Below are positions 43,027 to 52,340 of a DNA stretch of 64,000 nucleotides, piece after piece (the stretch's first letter is position 1; the number at the start of each line of letters is the position of its first letter). Under the pieces are notes generated by a model that saw nothing but the letters and a program-made list of their open reading frames with translations, was not told where the DNA came from and did not search any database. The position numbers were made by a program, and so were the translations under genes. This stretch comes from an uncultured Sphingomonadaceae bacterium (GTDB lineage: Bacteria; Pseudomonadota; Alphaproteobacteria; Sphingomonadales; Sphingomonadaceae). The DNA is taken from NCBI GenBank assembly GCA_947496865.1, contig CANMEE010000002.1, positions 868,001 to 932,000 of the forward strand, written 5' to 3'.

Positions 43027-45366
43027 ATGTTAAAAATGATATTAGTCTTGCCGCCGCCAAGGATGTTCCCTAACTGTTCACCCGTGACCGACCATGTCAA
43101 CATACCCGCCGAAAGCGATCCCCCTTATGTGCGCGGGCTCAACGCTCCGCAACGTGATGCTGTCCTGACCACCGAAGGACCGGTGCTGGTGCTGGCAGGC
43201 GCTGGCACGGGTAAGACCGCCGCCCTCACCCGGCGGCTGGCGCATCTCGTTTACTCTCGCAAGGCATGGCCGTCCGAAATTCTGGCTGTGACTTTTACCA
43301 ACAAAGCCGCGCGCGAGATGAAAGAACGGATTGGTTCGATTGTCGGTGACGCTGTGGAAGGCATGCCATGGCTTGGCACTTTTCATAGCATCGGCGCGAA
43401 AATGCTGCGCCGCCATGCCGAACTGGTTGGACTACAGAGCAATTTCACCATTCTCGACACCGATGATCAATTGCGCTTGCTCAAGCAGCTCATCCAGGCC
43501 GAGGAACTCGATGAAAAGCGCTGGCCCGCCCGCTCCCTTGCCGGGCTGATTGATCAGTGGAAAAACCGCGGCCTCAACCCCGCCGATCTCGATGCCAATG
43601 AGAATGAACGCTATGCCAATGGCCGCGGTCAGGAATTTTATGCCGCCTATCAGACGCGGTTAAAGGTTCTCAATGCTTGCGATTTTGGCGACCTTTTGCT
43701 GCATATCCTCAACCTGCTGAAGACCGATCGCGAGATTTTGAAGCTCTATCAGCAGCGCTTCAAATATATCCTCGTCGACGAGTATCAGGATACCAATAGC
43801 AGCCAATATCTCTGGCTGCGGTTGCTCGCACAAGAACGCAAAAATATCTGCTGTGTCGGTGATGATGATCAATCCATCTATAGCTGGCGCGGGGCGGAAG
43901 TAGCCAATATCTTGCGCTTCGAGAAAGATTTTCCGGACGCCAAGGTGATCAAGCTGGAGCAAAATTATCGCTCCACACCCCATATTCTGGCCGCTGCATC
44001 GGAGCTAATTTCCAACAATAGCGGCCGCCTTGGCAAGACCCTGTGGACGGAAGAACAGGAAGGTGACAAGGTTCAAGTCACCGGTGTCTGGGATGGTCCC
44101 GAAGAAGCGCGCCGTACCGGTGAAGAAATGGAGAGCCTTCAAAACAAGGGCGTCTCGCAGAACGATATGGCCATCCTGGTCCGCGCGCAGTTTCAAACAC
44201 GCGAATTTGAAGACCGCTTTATCTCCATCGGCATGCCGTACAAGATTATCGGCGGCTTTCGTTTTTACGAGCGCGCGGAAATTCGCGACGCCCTCGCCTA
44301 TCTCCGGGTTATCGCGCAGCCTGCTGATGACCTTGCTTTTGAACGGATCGTCAATGTGCCCAAACGAGGCCTTGGGGATAAAACTGTGGAAAAAGTCCAC
44401 CGGCTCGCCCGAGCGCAAGGCATTCCGCTGGCCGCAGCAGCGTTAAGCATTTGCGATACGGACGAATTGCCGGCGCGGGCGCGAAGCACCTTATCCGAGC
44501 TAATGCGCAACTTCGCAAGATGGCGGACCCATGCCGACGAAATGTCGCATGCGGAAGTGGCGCGGATCGTGCTCGATGAATGCGGCTATACCCCCATGTT
44601 GCAGGCAGATCGCACGCCGGAGGCAGCCGGACGGCTTGAAAACCTCACCGAACTGACGCGCGCGATGGAGGAATATGAAACGCTCGGCGACTTCCTCGAA
44701 CATGTATCGTTAGTGATGGACAATGACGCCACGAGTGATGAAGCCAAGGTCACGATCATGACCATGCACGGGGCAAAAGGTCTGGAATATGACCATGTCT
44801 TTTGTGTGGGATGGGAAGAAGGCGTTTTCCCGTCCCAGCGCAGCCTCGATGAAGGCGGCAATGCCAGCCTCGAGGAAGAACGCCGCCTCGCCTATGTCGC
44901 GATCACCCGGGCAAAGAAAAAATGCACCATATTCCACGCTGCTAACCGGCGCATTTATGGTCAGTGGACCAGCTCTATTCCCTCACGCTTCATTGGCGAG
45001 TTACCAGCTGAACATATTGAAGAAGAGTCCAGCATGATGGGCGGAGAAAGCCTGTGGCGTGCCAATTGGTCGGAACGATCCGATCCCTTTGCCGATGCCG
45101 CGCGTGGCTCCAGTCGCGGCCCGGGATGGAAACGGGCGCGCAACACTGGCAGCTTTGACAGCACGCCCAAGAATATCAAGGAAGCTCGTCGCAGTGCGGT
45201 CTCGATCGGCAACAAAGGGCGCGATGATATCACTCTAGGCATGCGGGTCTTCCATACCAAATTCGGCTATGGTGAGGTGATCGAGAAAGAAGGTAATAAA
45301 CTCGAAATCGAGTTTGAAAAAAGTGGACAGAAGCGGGTTTTGGACAGTTTTGTCGAAATCGCCTGA
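43027..45366 (+). CDS. UvrD/PcrA-like ATP-dependent DNA helicase
   Basis: 'VLVLAGAGTGKTAALTRR', 'ILVDEYQDTNSSQY', 'CVGDDDQSIYSWRGAE', 'VTIMTMHGAKGLEYDHVFCVGWEEGVFP'. A GTG start near 43084 is also plausible. Confidence 0.94.
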   Translation: MLKMILVLPPPRMFPNCSPVTDHVNIPAESDPPYVRGLNAPQRDAVLTTEGPVLVLAGAGTGKTAALTRRLAHLVYSRKAWPSEILAVTFTNKAAREMKERIGSIVGDAVEGMPWLGTFHSIGAKMLRRHAELVGLQSNFTILDTDDQLRLLKQLIQAEELDEKRWPARSLAGLIDQWKNRGLNPADLDANENERYANGRGQEFYAAYQTRLKVLNACDFGDLLLHILNLLKTDREILKLYQQRFKYILVDEYQDTNSSQYLWLRLLAQERKNICCVGDDDQSIYSWRGAEVANILRFEKDFPDAKVIKLEQNYRSTPHILAAASELISNNSGRLGKTLWTEEQEGDKVQVTGVWDGPEEARRTGEEMESLQNKGVSQNDMAILVRAQFQTREFEDRFISIGMPYKIIGGFRFYERAEIRDALAYLRVIAQPADDLAFERIVNVPKRGLGDKTVEKVHRLARAQGIPLAAAALSICDTDELPARARSTLSELMRNFARWRTHADEMSHAEVARIVLDECGYTPMLQADRTPEAAGRLENLTELTRAMEEYETLGDFLEHVSLVMDNDATSDEAKVTIMTMHGAKGLEYDHVFCVGWEEGVFPSQRSLDEGGNASLEEERRLAYVAITRAKKKCTIFHAANRRIYGQWTSSIPSRFIGELPAEHIEEESSMMGGESLWRANWSERSDPFADAARGSSRGPGWKRARNTGSFDSTPKNIKEARRSAVSIGNKGRDDITLGMRVFHTKFGYGEVIEKEGNKLEIEFEKSGQKRVLDSFVEIA

Positions 45367-45403
45367 AGCCAGGACATTAAATAGTGCAAAGAAAGATATC
45401 GCT

Positions 45404-46339
45404 ATGAAGGTTGCCATTGTCGGTGCTGGTCTATCCGGCCTGGCTTGCGCTGAAGCCTTGGCTGCGGCGGGCCATAGGGTGCAGCTTTTCGACAAGGCGC
45501 GGGGACCGGGCGGACGAATGTCAACGCGGCGGGCGCAGACATCGGCTGGTGAGTTACGTTTTGACCATGGCGCGCAATATTTTACGGCCCGTGATTCCGC
45601 ATTTCAGGCAGTCGTAAATAAATGGCAGAACGATGGCATAGTCGCCAAATGGCCAGCCGCTGGTGATGATGCATGGGTCGGAACGCCTTCTATGAACGCG
45701 CCGATCAAGGCGATGGCTGAGAATTTTAATGTGTCGTGGTCAAACCGTATTGATCGGCTGGAAAAGAAAAAAGATCAGTGGATCGTACACGGCGAAAATA
45801 ACTCGCCAGAAATGATGTTTGACATTGTGATCGTAGCGATACCGGCGGAACAAGCGGCGACACTGCTTGAGCCTTGGAACAAAGACTTTGCAAAGTCAGC
45901 GCGTGACACAGTTTCTGATCCGTGTTGGACCGTCATGCTAGCATTTGCAGAACCATTGCCAACGGATAAAACGACTTTACGCAACGGTCCGGCCATTGGG
46001 TGGGCCGCTAGAAATAGTGACAAACCGATGCGCAATGGACCGGATAGCTGGGTGCTACAGGCATCGCCGACATGGTCCCGAGATCATCTGGAAGATTCCC
46101 AAGAAAAAGCGCTGGCAGCGCTGACCAAAAGCTTCTCTGATGACCTTGGAATAGCTTTGCCAGACCCGATACACGAAGCTGCCCATCGATGGCGCTTTGC
46201 GCGATCAGGCAATGCCGACCTCGGGGCGTTGTACAACACCGAAACGAAACTTGGAGTCTGCGGAGATTGGTTGCTCGGTCCACGGATCGAATGTGCCTGG
46301 TTGTCTGGCAATGCCCTTGCCCAGCGCATCGCAGACTGA
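45404..46339 (+). CDS. FAD/NAD(P)-binding oxidoreductase (renalase-like)
   Basis: ATG at 45404 in ORF 45314..46339; 'MKVAIVGAGLSGLACAEALAAAGHRVQLFDKARGPGGRMSTRRA', C-terminal 'LGVCGDWLLGPRIECAWLSGNALAQRI'. Confidence 0.88.
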   Translation: MKVAIVGAGLSGLACAEALAAAGHRVQLFDKARGPGGRMSTRRAQTSAGELRFDHGAQYFTARDSAFQAVVNKWQNDGIVAKWPAAGDDAWVGTPSMNAPIKAMAENFNVSWSNRIDRLEKKKDQWIVHGENNSPEMMFDIVIVAIPAEQAATLLEPWNKDFAKSARDTVSDPCWTVMLAFAEPLPTDKTTLRNGPAIGWAARNSDKPMRNGPDSWVLQASPTWSRDHLEDSQEKALAALTKSFSDDLGIALPDPIHEAAHRWRFARSGNADLGALYNTETKLGVCGDWLLGPRIECAWLSGNALAQRIAD

Positions 46340-46340
46340 T

Positions 46341-46889
46341 TTAGAGTTCCACTTTTCGCCACTCTCCTAATTCCAGATCTTTGAGTGTCCAGTCTCCTAT
46401 GCTCCACCGGACCAATCTCAATGTTGGAAGACCGACTGCGGCTGTCATGCGGCGCACCTGTCGGTTTCGTCCCTCTCGAATGGTCAGCTTTAACCAGCAG
46501 TCAGGTACGCTCTTGCGGAAGCGTACAGGCGGATCGCGAGGCCATAGATGGGGTACAGAAACCCGCTCGACATCCGCCGGTCGGGTCATCCCGTCCTTCA
46601 GACGAACACCTTGTCGCAGCTGGTCGAGGCTATCCTCCACTGCATCCCCCTCAACCTGCACCAAATAGGATTTTGGCATCTTATATTTGGGATCGGCAAT
46701 CCGTGCCTGCAGCTTTCCGTCGTCAGTAAGTAACAGCAATCCCTCACTATCACGGTCCAGCCGTCCTGATGGATAGACGCCCGGCACATCAATATAGGCC
46801 GACAAGGTTGGTCGGGTGGTTTCCGTGCCACGATCTGTAAACTGTGACAGAACACCATGGGGTTTGTTAAAAAGGATTAGGTACGACAT
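46341..46889 (-). CDS. RluE-like 23S rRNA pseudouridine synthase
   Basis: '[19 protein letters not shown]', '[21 protein letters not shown]', '[27 protein letters not shown]'. Confidence 0.9.
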   Translation of the reverse strand: MSYLILFNKPHGVLSQFTDRGTETTRPTLSAYIDVPGVYPSGRLDRDSEGLLLLTDDGKLQARIADPKYKMPKSYLVQVEGDAVEDSLDQLRQGVRLKDGMTRPADVERVSVPHLWPRDPPVRFRKSVPDCWLKLTIREGRNRQVRRMTAAVGLPTLRLVRWSIGDWTLKDLELGEWRKVEL

Positions 46890-46974
46890 GACCTTCCTTT
46901 GACAGTTACATTTTATCTCAGCAAATGGTTAGATGCTTTGAAACGCTGCATTTGGAGCAGTATTACCAAAAAGA

Positions 46975-48135
46975 TCAGGAAAAGGTTCCGTACCAAAATC
47001 TCTTGCTGACACCCGATTCGTTACGATCCATCGGAATGGCAAGTGCTTGGCGAGTTACGGTGGTTTGAGTGATTTCGTCCCGTAGCTCGATCTCGATATC
47101 CAGAATTTGACCGTTTTCGACGCAGAATTTCCAGTGATCAAAAAACTTAGCTTTTGATTCCGGTACAATAACATCATCAAAACTCGCTTCAGAAACCGCC
47201 TTGAACCCTGCATGATCATGCCAGGCCTGATTAACTTCTACGAGCTGTCCATTCTCGTCAGACACCCAAGTGATCATGGGAATGGTATCAATCCGGTTCC
47301 GTGAATGGACCAGCGTTTCTTCGTATTTCTCCTGTGCTTTGACGGTATCGGTCAAATCAATGCTTAGTCCCGCAATTCCAATACTGCCGTCGGGCAATGG
47401 CAAGGGTACTTTGGTGGACCGGAAATGGCGTGTGTCAGCGCCTGCAAGTGTCCATTTTTCGACCACGGTATGAGATGCAGTCGACGCGCGGACTAGAGCA
47501 TCATTTTCCTCCACAGCCTTAGCTTCAGCACCTTCTATAGCAAGACCCTCGGCTGTGTTTCCGACAATGCTATCGGGTTTTTGGCCGATTTTTTCGCTGG
47601 CCGCGCCATTGGCGTAAATGAAGTTACCGTCTGCATCTTTGGCATAAACAATCAGTTCCGACGCCGATCCCAGCGCTTCCAATATCTGCTCAGCCTGAGA
47701 CTGAACGCTGATATGAGCGAGCAAGTCTTCAATATCTGTGCACGATCCGATCCATCGAACAATATTGTCGTTTCCATCTCGAACAGGCGCACCCCTGACT
47801 AGGTGCCAGCGATACTCCCCGTCAAATCTTCGAAAACGATATTTTGTGTCGTATTTTGTTCCGTTAGTCCAGCTTTCAAGCCAGGTGGCGGCGGCACGTT
47901 CTTGGTCGTCGGGGTGGATAGTTTTCAGCCAACCGTCGCCCAAAATTTCGTCCGCACTCAACCCCGTGTAACGTGGAAATTGCGCGTTGCTGTAAATATT
48001 GGCGCCATCAGCATCACTAACGAATACCAAGGCAGGGATAGACTCGGCCAGCGTCCTGAATTCCATACCACCATACCAAGGGTGCTGGCTCGCGCGCGCG
48101 GTGTTCTGTGGTCGGCTATCTTCGTTGTTTTCCAT
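46975..48135 (-). CDS. PAS-domain protein (three PAS repeats) without recognisable output domain
   Basis: PAS signatures 'YTGLSADEILGDGWLKTIHPDDQ', 'RWIGSCTDIED', 'VYAKDADGNFIYANGAAS', 'MITWVSDENGQLVEVNQAWHDHAGF'; ends 'KRFWYGTFS*'. Confidence 0.85.
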   Translation of the reverse strand: MENNEDSRPQNTARASQHPWYGGMEFRTLAESIPALVFVSDADGANIYSNAQFPRYTGLSADEILGDGWLKTIHPDDQERAAATWLESWTNGTKYDTKYRFRRFDGEYRWHLVRGAPVRDGNDNIVRWIGSCTDIEDLLAHISVQSQAEQILEALGSASELIVYAKDADGNFIYANGAASEKIGQKPDSIVGNTAEGLAIEGAEAKAVEENDALVRASTASHTVVEKWTLAGADTRHFRSTKVPLPLPDGSIGIAGLSIDLTDTVKAQEKYEETLVHSRNRIDTIPMITWVSDENGQLVEVNQAWHDHAGFKAVSEASFDDVIVPESKAKFFDHWKFCVENGQILDIEIELRDEITQTTVTRQALAIPMDRNESGVSKRFWYGTFS

Positions 48136-48257
48136 ATGGAAATCCAGTCCCCGTTCGATATTCGAAAATCAGTTTGCCCAGGACCGACGACGCACCGAAA
48201 AACTGTGACGGAATCAAGTTAGTTGATTGGCCGCTTCTGTCTATAAAACTTTTATCC

Positions 48258-48271
48258 AGTTTGTACAAACT
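48258..48271. promoter_or_regulatory. Perfect 14-bp palindrome AGTTTGTACAAACT in divergent PAS/MarR-like intergenic region
   Basis: Sequence equals its reverse complement; lies between starts at 48135 (-) and 48339/48369 (+). Confidence 0.6.
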
Positions 48272-48338
48272 TACCTGTTCAAAAATATTAGCCAGCCCTT
48301 TTTACAGAGCATTGCTTTGACCTCGATTCCTTGTAGTT

Positions 48339-48773
48339 ATGTACATGGGCAAAAGAGAGTTTTTTGAAATGAGGAATAACGGGGCATCCAAAGGGAATAC
48401 AGAAAACCTCCAAAATACTATTACAATCAAGGAATTGGCGGATTTGCTAAAAGATGAAATTCAGCTGAGGAAGAAATTCTTCAGCGGCCTCATCTCTGCC
48501 AACCACAGCTGGACCGTGCTTTTGGAACTACTCACGCATAAAAATGAAGATCAAGATCGTTCGGTTACGACAATTTCCACATTGGGAAACATGCAGGCCA
48601 CGACAGGCCTTCGTTGGATCGAGGTTTTAAAGGACGAGGGTCTTGTCGTCGTTGCCAACGACATAAACGATGATCGTCAGCAGTCTGTGACTTTGACCGA
48701 TCAAGGCCAAAAAGACATGAAATCCTATCTCAAAGCAGTCGCCGAATTGAGACAACTTCATTTGGTTGGTTAG
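48339..48773 (+). CDS. MarR-like winged-helix transcriptional regulator
   Basis: 'SVTTISTLGNMQATTGLRWIEVLKDEGLVVVANDINDDRQQSVTLTDQGQKDMKSYLKAV'; true start may be ATG at 48369. Confidence 0.75.
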   Translation: MYMGKREFFEMRNNGASKGNTENLQNTITIKELADLLKDEIQLRKKFFSGLISANHSWTVLLELLTHKNEDQDRSVTTISTLGNMQATTGLRWIEVLKDEGLVVVANDINDDRQQSVTLTDQGQKDMKSYLKAVAELRQLHLVG

Positions 48774-48831
48774 TCGATCGAACCGACTTTTTTGGTGATG
48801 ATTATTTCGGCGAGCTAGGTATAGAGCAGCC

Positions 48832-49989
48832 ATGCATTTTGCCGATTTCAACACCGACGCTTTCCTCAGGGACTATTGGCAGCAAAAACCGCTGCTGATT
48901 AAAAACCCTTGGCAATCATGGCGCAATCCAGTGGAACCGGATGAGCTTGCCGGATTGGCATGCGAAGAGGGCGTTGAATCACGACTCGTAACCCAAATGA
49001 ATACTAACAACAGTTGGGCGCTAGAACATGGTCCCCTGACAGAAGCGCGTTTCAGCACACTTGGCCAAAAAAAATGGACACTGCTGGTGCAGGCTGTTGA
49101 TCATTTCGTGCCAGAGGTAGCGAAACTCATCGAACCATTTCGTTTCATACCCAATTGGCGCATCGACGATATTATGGTGAGCTATGCTGCTGATGAAGGC
49201 GGCGCGGGACCGCATTTTGATCAATATGATGTGTTTTTAATCCAAGGTCTTGGACGGCGCCGCTGGCAGGTTGGGCCGCCATGCGATCAGGATACCGCTT
49301 TATTGCCGCATGAGGATTTGCGACTGCTCGCCAATTTCAATCCTGTTGACGAATGGATTTGCGAGCCCGGCGATATCCTGTATCTCCCACCCGGTGTCGC
49401 GCATAATGGTGTTGCCATTGGCAATGATTGCATGACCTATTCCGTTGGTTTTCGCGCCCCGTCGCGTAGCGAATTGATTGGCTATTGGGCCGATGATCTG
49501 CTGGCCGATATGAAAGATGACGACCGATTTGGTGACCCCGCCATAAGACCGCAAAAAAACCCGGGCGAAATAGAACCGGGCGCGATTGAGCAACTGCACA
49601 AGATGATCATAGAGAAAATGGGCGACGAGGGGGCCTTTGCGCGCTGGTTCGGACAATATAGTACCACACGGAAATATCCTGACACAGATTGGTCACCACA
49701 AGCCCAACTCGAGCCCGGGCAGTTGCAAAAAAATATTGCGGGCGGTTTACCGCTGCTGCGCAATCCGGCGAGCCGGTTTTCCTTTATCCGGCAAAAATCC
49801 AATAGTGTTTTGCTATATGTTGATGGTGTGTGTTTTCCATGCACCAATGAAACTGCCGGTTTCGCTGAAATATTATGCGCGCAAAATGAAATTTTCTTCG
49901 ATCAGAATTTTGTAGATTCCGATGATATCATTACATTATTGGGTGCATTATATGATCAGGGAAGTGTAACCTTTACCGAGCAGGATTAG
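48832..49989 (+). CDS. JmjC/cupin ribosomal protein hydroxylase (RoxA/YcfD-like)
   Basis: 'FLRDYWQQKPLLIKNPW', 'SYAADEGGAGPHFDQYDVFLIQGLGRRRWQVGP', 'EPGDILYLPPGVAHNGVAIGNDCMTYSVGFRAPS'. Confidence 0.92.
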   Translation: MHFADFNTDAFLRDYWQQKPLLIKNPWQSWRNPVEPDELAGLACEEGVESRLVTQMNTNNSWALEHGPLTEARFSTLGQKKWTLLVQAVDHFVPEVAKLIEPFRFIPNWRIDDIMVSYAADEGGAGPHFDQYDVFLIQGLGRRRWQVGPPCDQDTALLPHEDLRLLANFNPVDEWICEPGDILYLPPGVAHNGVAIGNDCMTYSVGFRAPSRSELIGYWADDLLADMKDDDRFGDPAIRPQKNPGEIEPGAIEQLHKMIIEKMGDEGAFARWFGQYSTTRKYPDTDWSPQAQLEPGQLQKNIAGGLPLLRNPASRFSFIRQKSNSVLLYVDGVCFPCTNETAGFAEILCAQNEIFFDQNFVDSDDIITLLGALYDQGSVTFTEQD

Positions 49990-49997
49990 ATGTTCGA

Positions 49998-50690
49998 TCA
50001 CCCGGCCACGATCGGATCACCCATGTCGAGCATCTTGCCATTTGTAACAATCACCCGGTCGCCCAGTTTCACCTGTTCGAACAGTCGCCGGGCAAATTCC
50101 TCAGGCACACCAATACAACCCCGTGTGCCATAGCCCCACTTAACTTCTGCTGCATGGATCGCGATCCCATCATTCGTCAGACGCAGCATATAGGGCATTG
50201 GCACATCATAAATGTTGGAAATATGGTCCTTACTCTTCTGGGTAATCGGAAATACCCCAGTCGGTGTGGGTTTTAGTGCATCACCAAATTTGATCACGGT
50301 CGCACCAATTTCATAGCCCCCCTTGAACACGGACATAGATTCTGCCTTCAAATCTACGGTGATGACAATTTCCCCGTCGGGCACGCCGGCGTCATCCCAT
50401 TTATAATAGCCATGCACAAATGGCTCGTCGATTTGCAGGACGCGTTTGACAACAAACGGGGAAGTTGGCTTGGACTGGGGCTTAGACACCGGTTGGGCAA
50501 CTGACAACGGTGCGGGAGTATCGGCCTCAGGAATTTCCTCTGCTGCGGCAGCCAGGCTATCGGCAGACTGCATAACCGGCGTTTCAATAGCAATCGCCCG
50601 GGTTGCCCCCAACAAGACCAACGAAACAAGCACTAGGCCGGCTAAGAATAATATCGTCTTGCTGATCCGCATTGCAATTTGGTGGGTCAT
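49998..50690 (-). CDS. L,D-transpeptidase (YkuD domain)
   Basis: 'MPYMLRLTNDGIAIHAAEVKWGYGTRGCIGVPEEFARRLFEQVKLGDRVIV' catalytic HX~14-16RGC. Confidence 0.9.
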   Translation of the reverse strand: MTHQIAMRISKTILFLAGLVLVSLVLLGATRAIAIETPVMQSADSLAAAAEEIPEADTPAPLSVAQPVSKPQSKPTSPFVVKRVLQIDEPFVHGYYKWDDAGVPDGEIVITVDLKAESMSVFKGGYEIGATVIKFGDALKPTPTGVFPITQKSKDHISNIYDVPMPYMLRLTNDGIAIHAAEVKWGYGTRGCIGVPEEFARRLFEQVKLGDRVIVTNGKMLDMGDPIVAG

Positions 50691-50866
50691 TTCGCAGGCT
50701 CCATAAAATTAACATTCTATTTACCAAATGCTAAGCGGACCAACCATCACGGATTTTAGCCTGTACCGCGGAGAGACGCGCAGACCATGAAAATTAAAAA
50801 TCATCCTTAAAGCAGCTGCGTGATAGAAGCGGTTGCACAAGAATATTGATCCGATATAGCCAAATC

Positions 50867-52036
50867 ATGACCTTATCCGCAGCAGATGCCCAAGTGCTTG
50901 TACAAGATAGTGTAACGGCCTTACGGGCCGGAAATGCCGCAAAGGCCCGCGCCTTGCTAGAGCAATTGCAGCAGGCCGGTGACACTATTGATCCGCAATG
51001 GCTGTTATTGGCCCATGCTTGCCGAATGATAGGTGATGACGTCGCCGAAGAAGCAGCGCTTCAAAAATTGCTGGCGATTGACAAGCGCCATTTGGCCGCT
51101 CTGCTGCTAATGGGCGAACTAAAGGCACGCCAAGATGACGACCGTGCCGCCAACGCCTTTTATAAAGCCGCATTGAATATGGTCAGCGCCGGGGCGAGGG
51201 TCACCGATGACTTGCGGCCGAAACTAAAACAGGCAGAAACATTTCTAGCGGGCGCGCATGGACGCTTTGAGGATTTCCTCTTGCGCAAGCTCAGTGAAAC
51301 TGGGCTGCAAGGCGCTGACACACCAAAGCCAGTTAGCAACGCCATCGACATGTTGATGGGTCGGAGGGAAATTTTCCATCAAAAGCCATCGATGTTCTAT
51401 TACCCTGGTATGCCACAACGTGAATTTTATGAGCGGCATGAATTTCCTTGGCTGGATCAGTTAGAATCCGCCATTCCTGATATGCAGGATGAGTTATCGG
51501 GCGTGCTAAACAAGACTCAAAAATTCTCACCCTATGTCGAATCCAACCCAGATCGGCCACGCCCTAACAATCCGTTGCTGGATGATCCGAGTTGGGGAGC
51601 CTTCTATTTCTGGAAAAGCGGTGAGGCAATTGCAGAGAATATTGCTCAATGCCCCAAAACTATTGCCGCGCTAGAGGCCGCACCTATTCCCGTCATTAAA
51701 GATCGATCCCCGATGGCGCTCTATTCGGTACTGGAGGCTGACACCCATATCGCGCCCCATTTCGGTTTACTCAACACACGCTTGATTTGCCACATACCGC
51801 TCGTCATACCCGGAGATTGTGCGCTGCGTGTGGGTAGCGAAACCCGGCCATGGAAAAATGGTGAAGCGCTGATTTTTGATGACTCTTTCGAGCATGAAGC
51901 ATGGAACCGCAGCAATAGCCGGCGCGTCATTTTATTGTTTGAAATCTGGCGGCCAGAAATATCCAAAACTGAACGATCCGCCCTTACCACAATATTTGAA
52001 GCAATTAACGAATACCAAAAGCCTTTAGAAATCTGA
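50867..52036 (+). CDS. TPR-containing aspartyl/asparaginyl beta-hydroxylase family 2OG oxygenase
   Basis: ORF 50846..52036; 'HIAPHFGLLNTRLICHIPLVIPGDCALRVGSETRPWKNGEALIFDDSFEHEAWNRSNSRRVILLFEIWRPE'. Confidence 0.9.
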   Translation: MTLSAADAQVLVQDSVTALRAGNAAKARALLEQLQQAGDTIDPQWLLLAHACRMIGDDVAEEAALQKLLAIDKRHLAALLLMGELKARQDDDRAANAFYKAALNMVSAGARVTDDLRPKLKQAETFLAGAHGRFEDFLLRKLSETGLQGADTPKPVSNAIDMLMGRREIFHQKPSMFYYPGMPQREFYERHEFPWLDQLESAIPDMQDELSGVLNKTQKFSPYVESNPDRPRPNNPLLDDPSWGAFYFWKSGEAIAENIAQCPKTIAALEAAPIPVIKDRSPMALYSVLEADTHIAPHFGLLNTRLICHIPLVIPGDCALRVGSETRPWKNGEALIFDDSFEHEAWNRSNSRRVILLFEIWRPEISKTERSALTTIFEAINEYQKPLEI

Positions 52037-52340
52037 GACCAGTTAATTGCTCCGCTGTTATCCTGTCATGCAATATTGGCATCCAGATTGAGCAGTCCGT
52101 CGCGCGCAAAGAAAAATCCAACAGCATCTAGCGATCTTTCTATCATTTTTCATCTGTGCGGAGTGACAACCACTGCCATATCGCAACAAATAAAAATTTG
52201 CTGTCTTGTAACGATAGACTTGCTTAGGGTCGAAAACACCAACTGATCCTTGAAGAAAACCCAAACCCATCGAACAAAGCGCGCCCCATCCCTTTAGCAT
52301 AATCAATTACCGTTATTTATGGTTCTCGCGACTAACGTCG

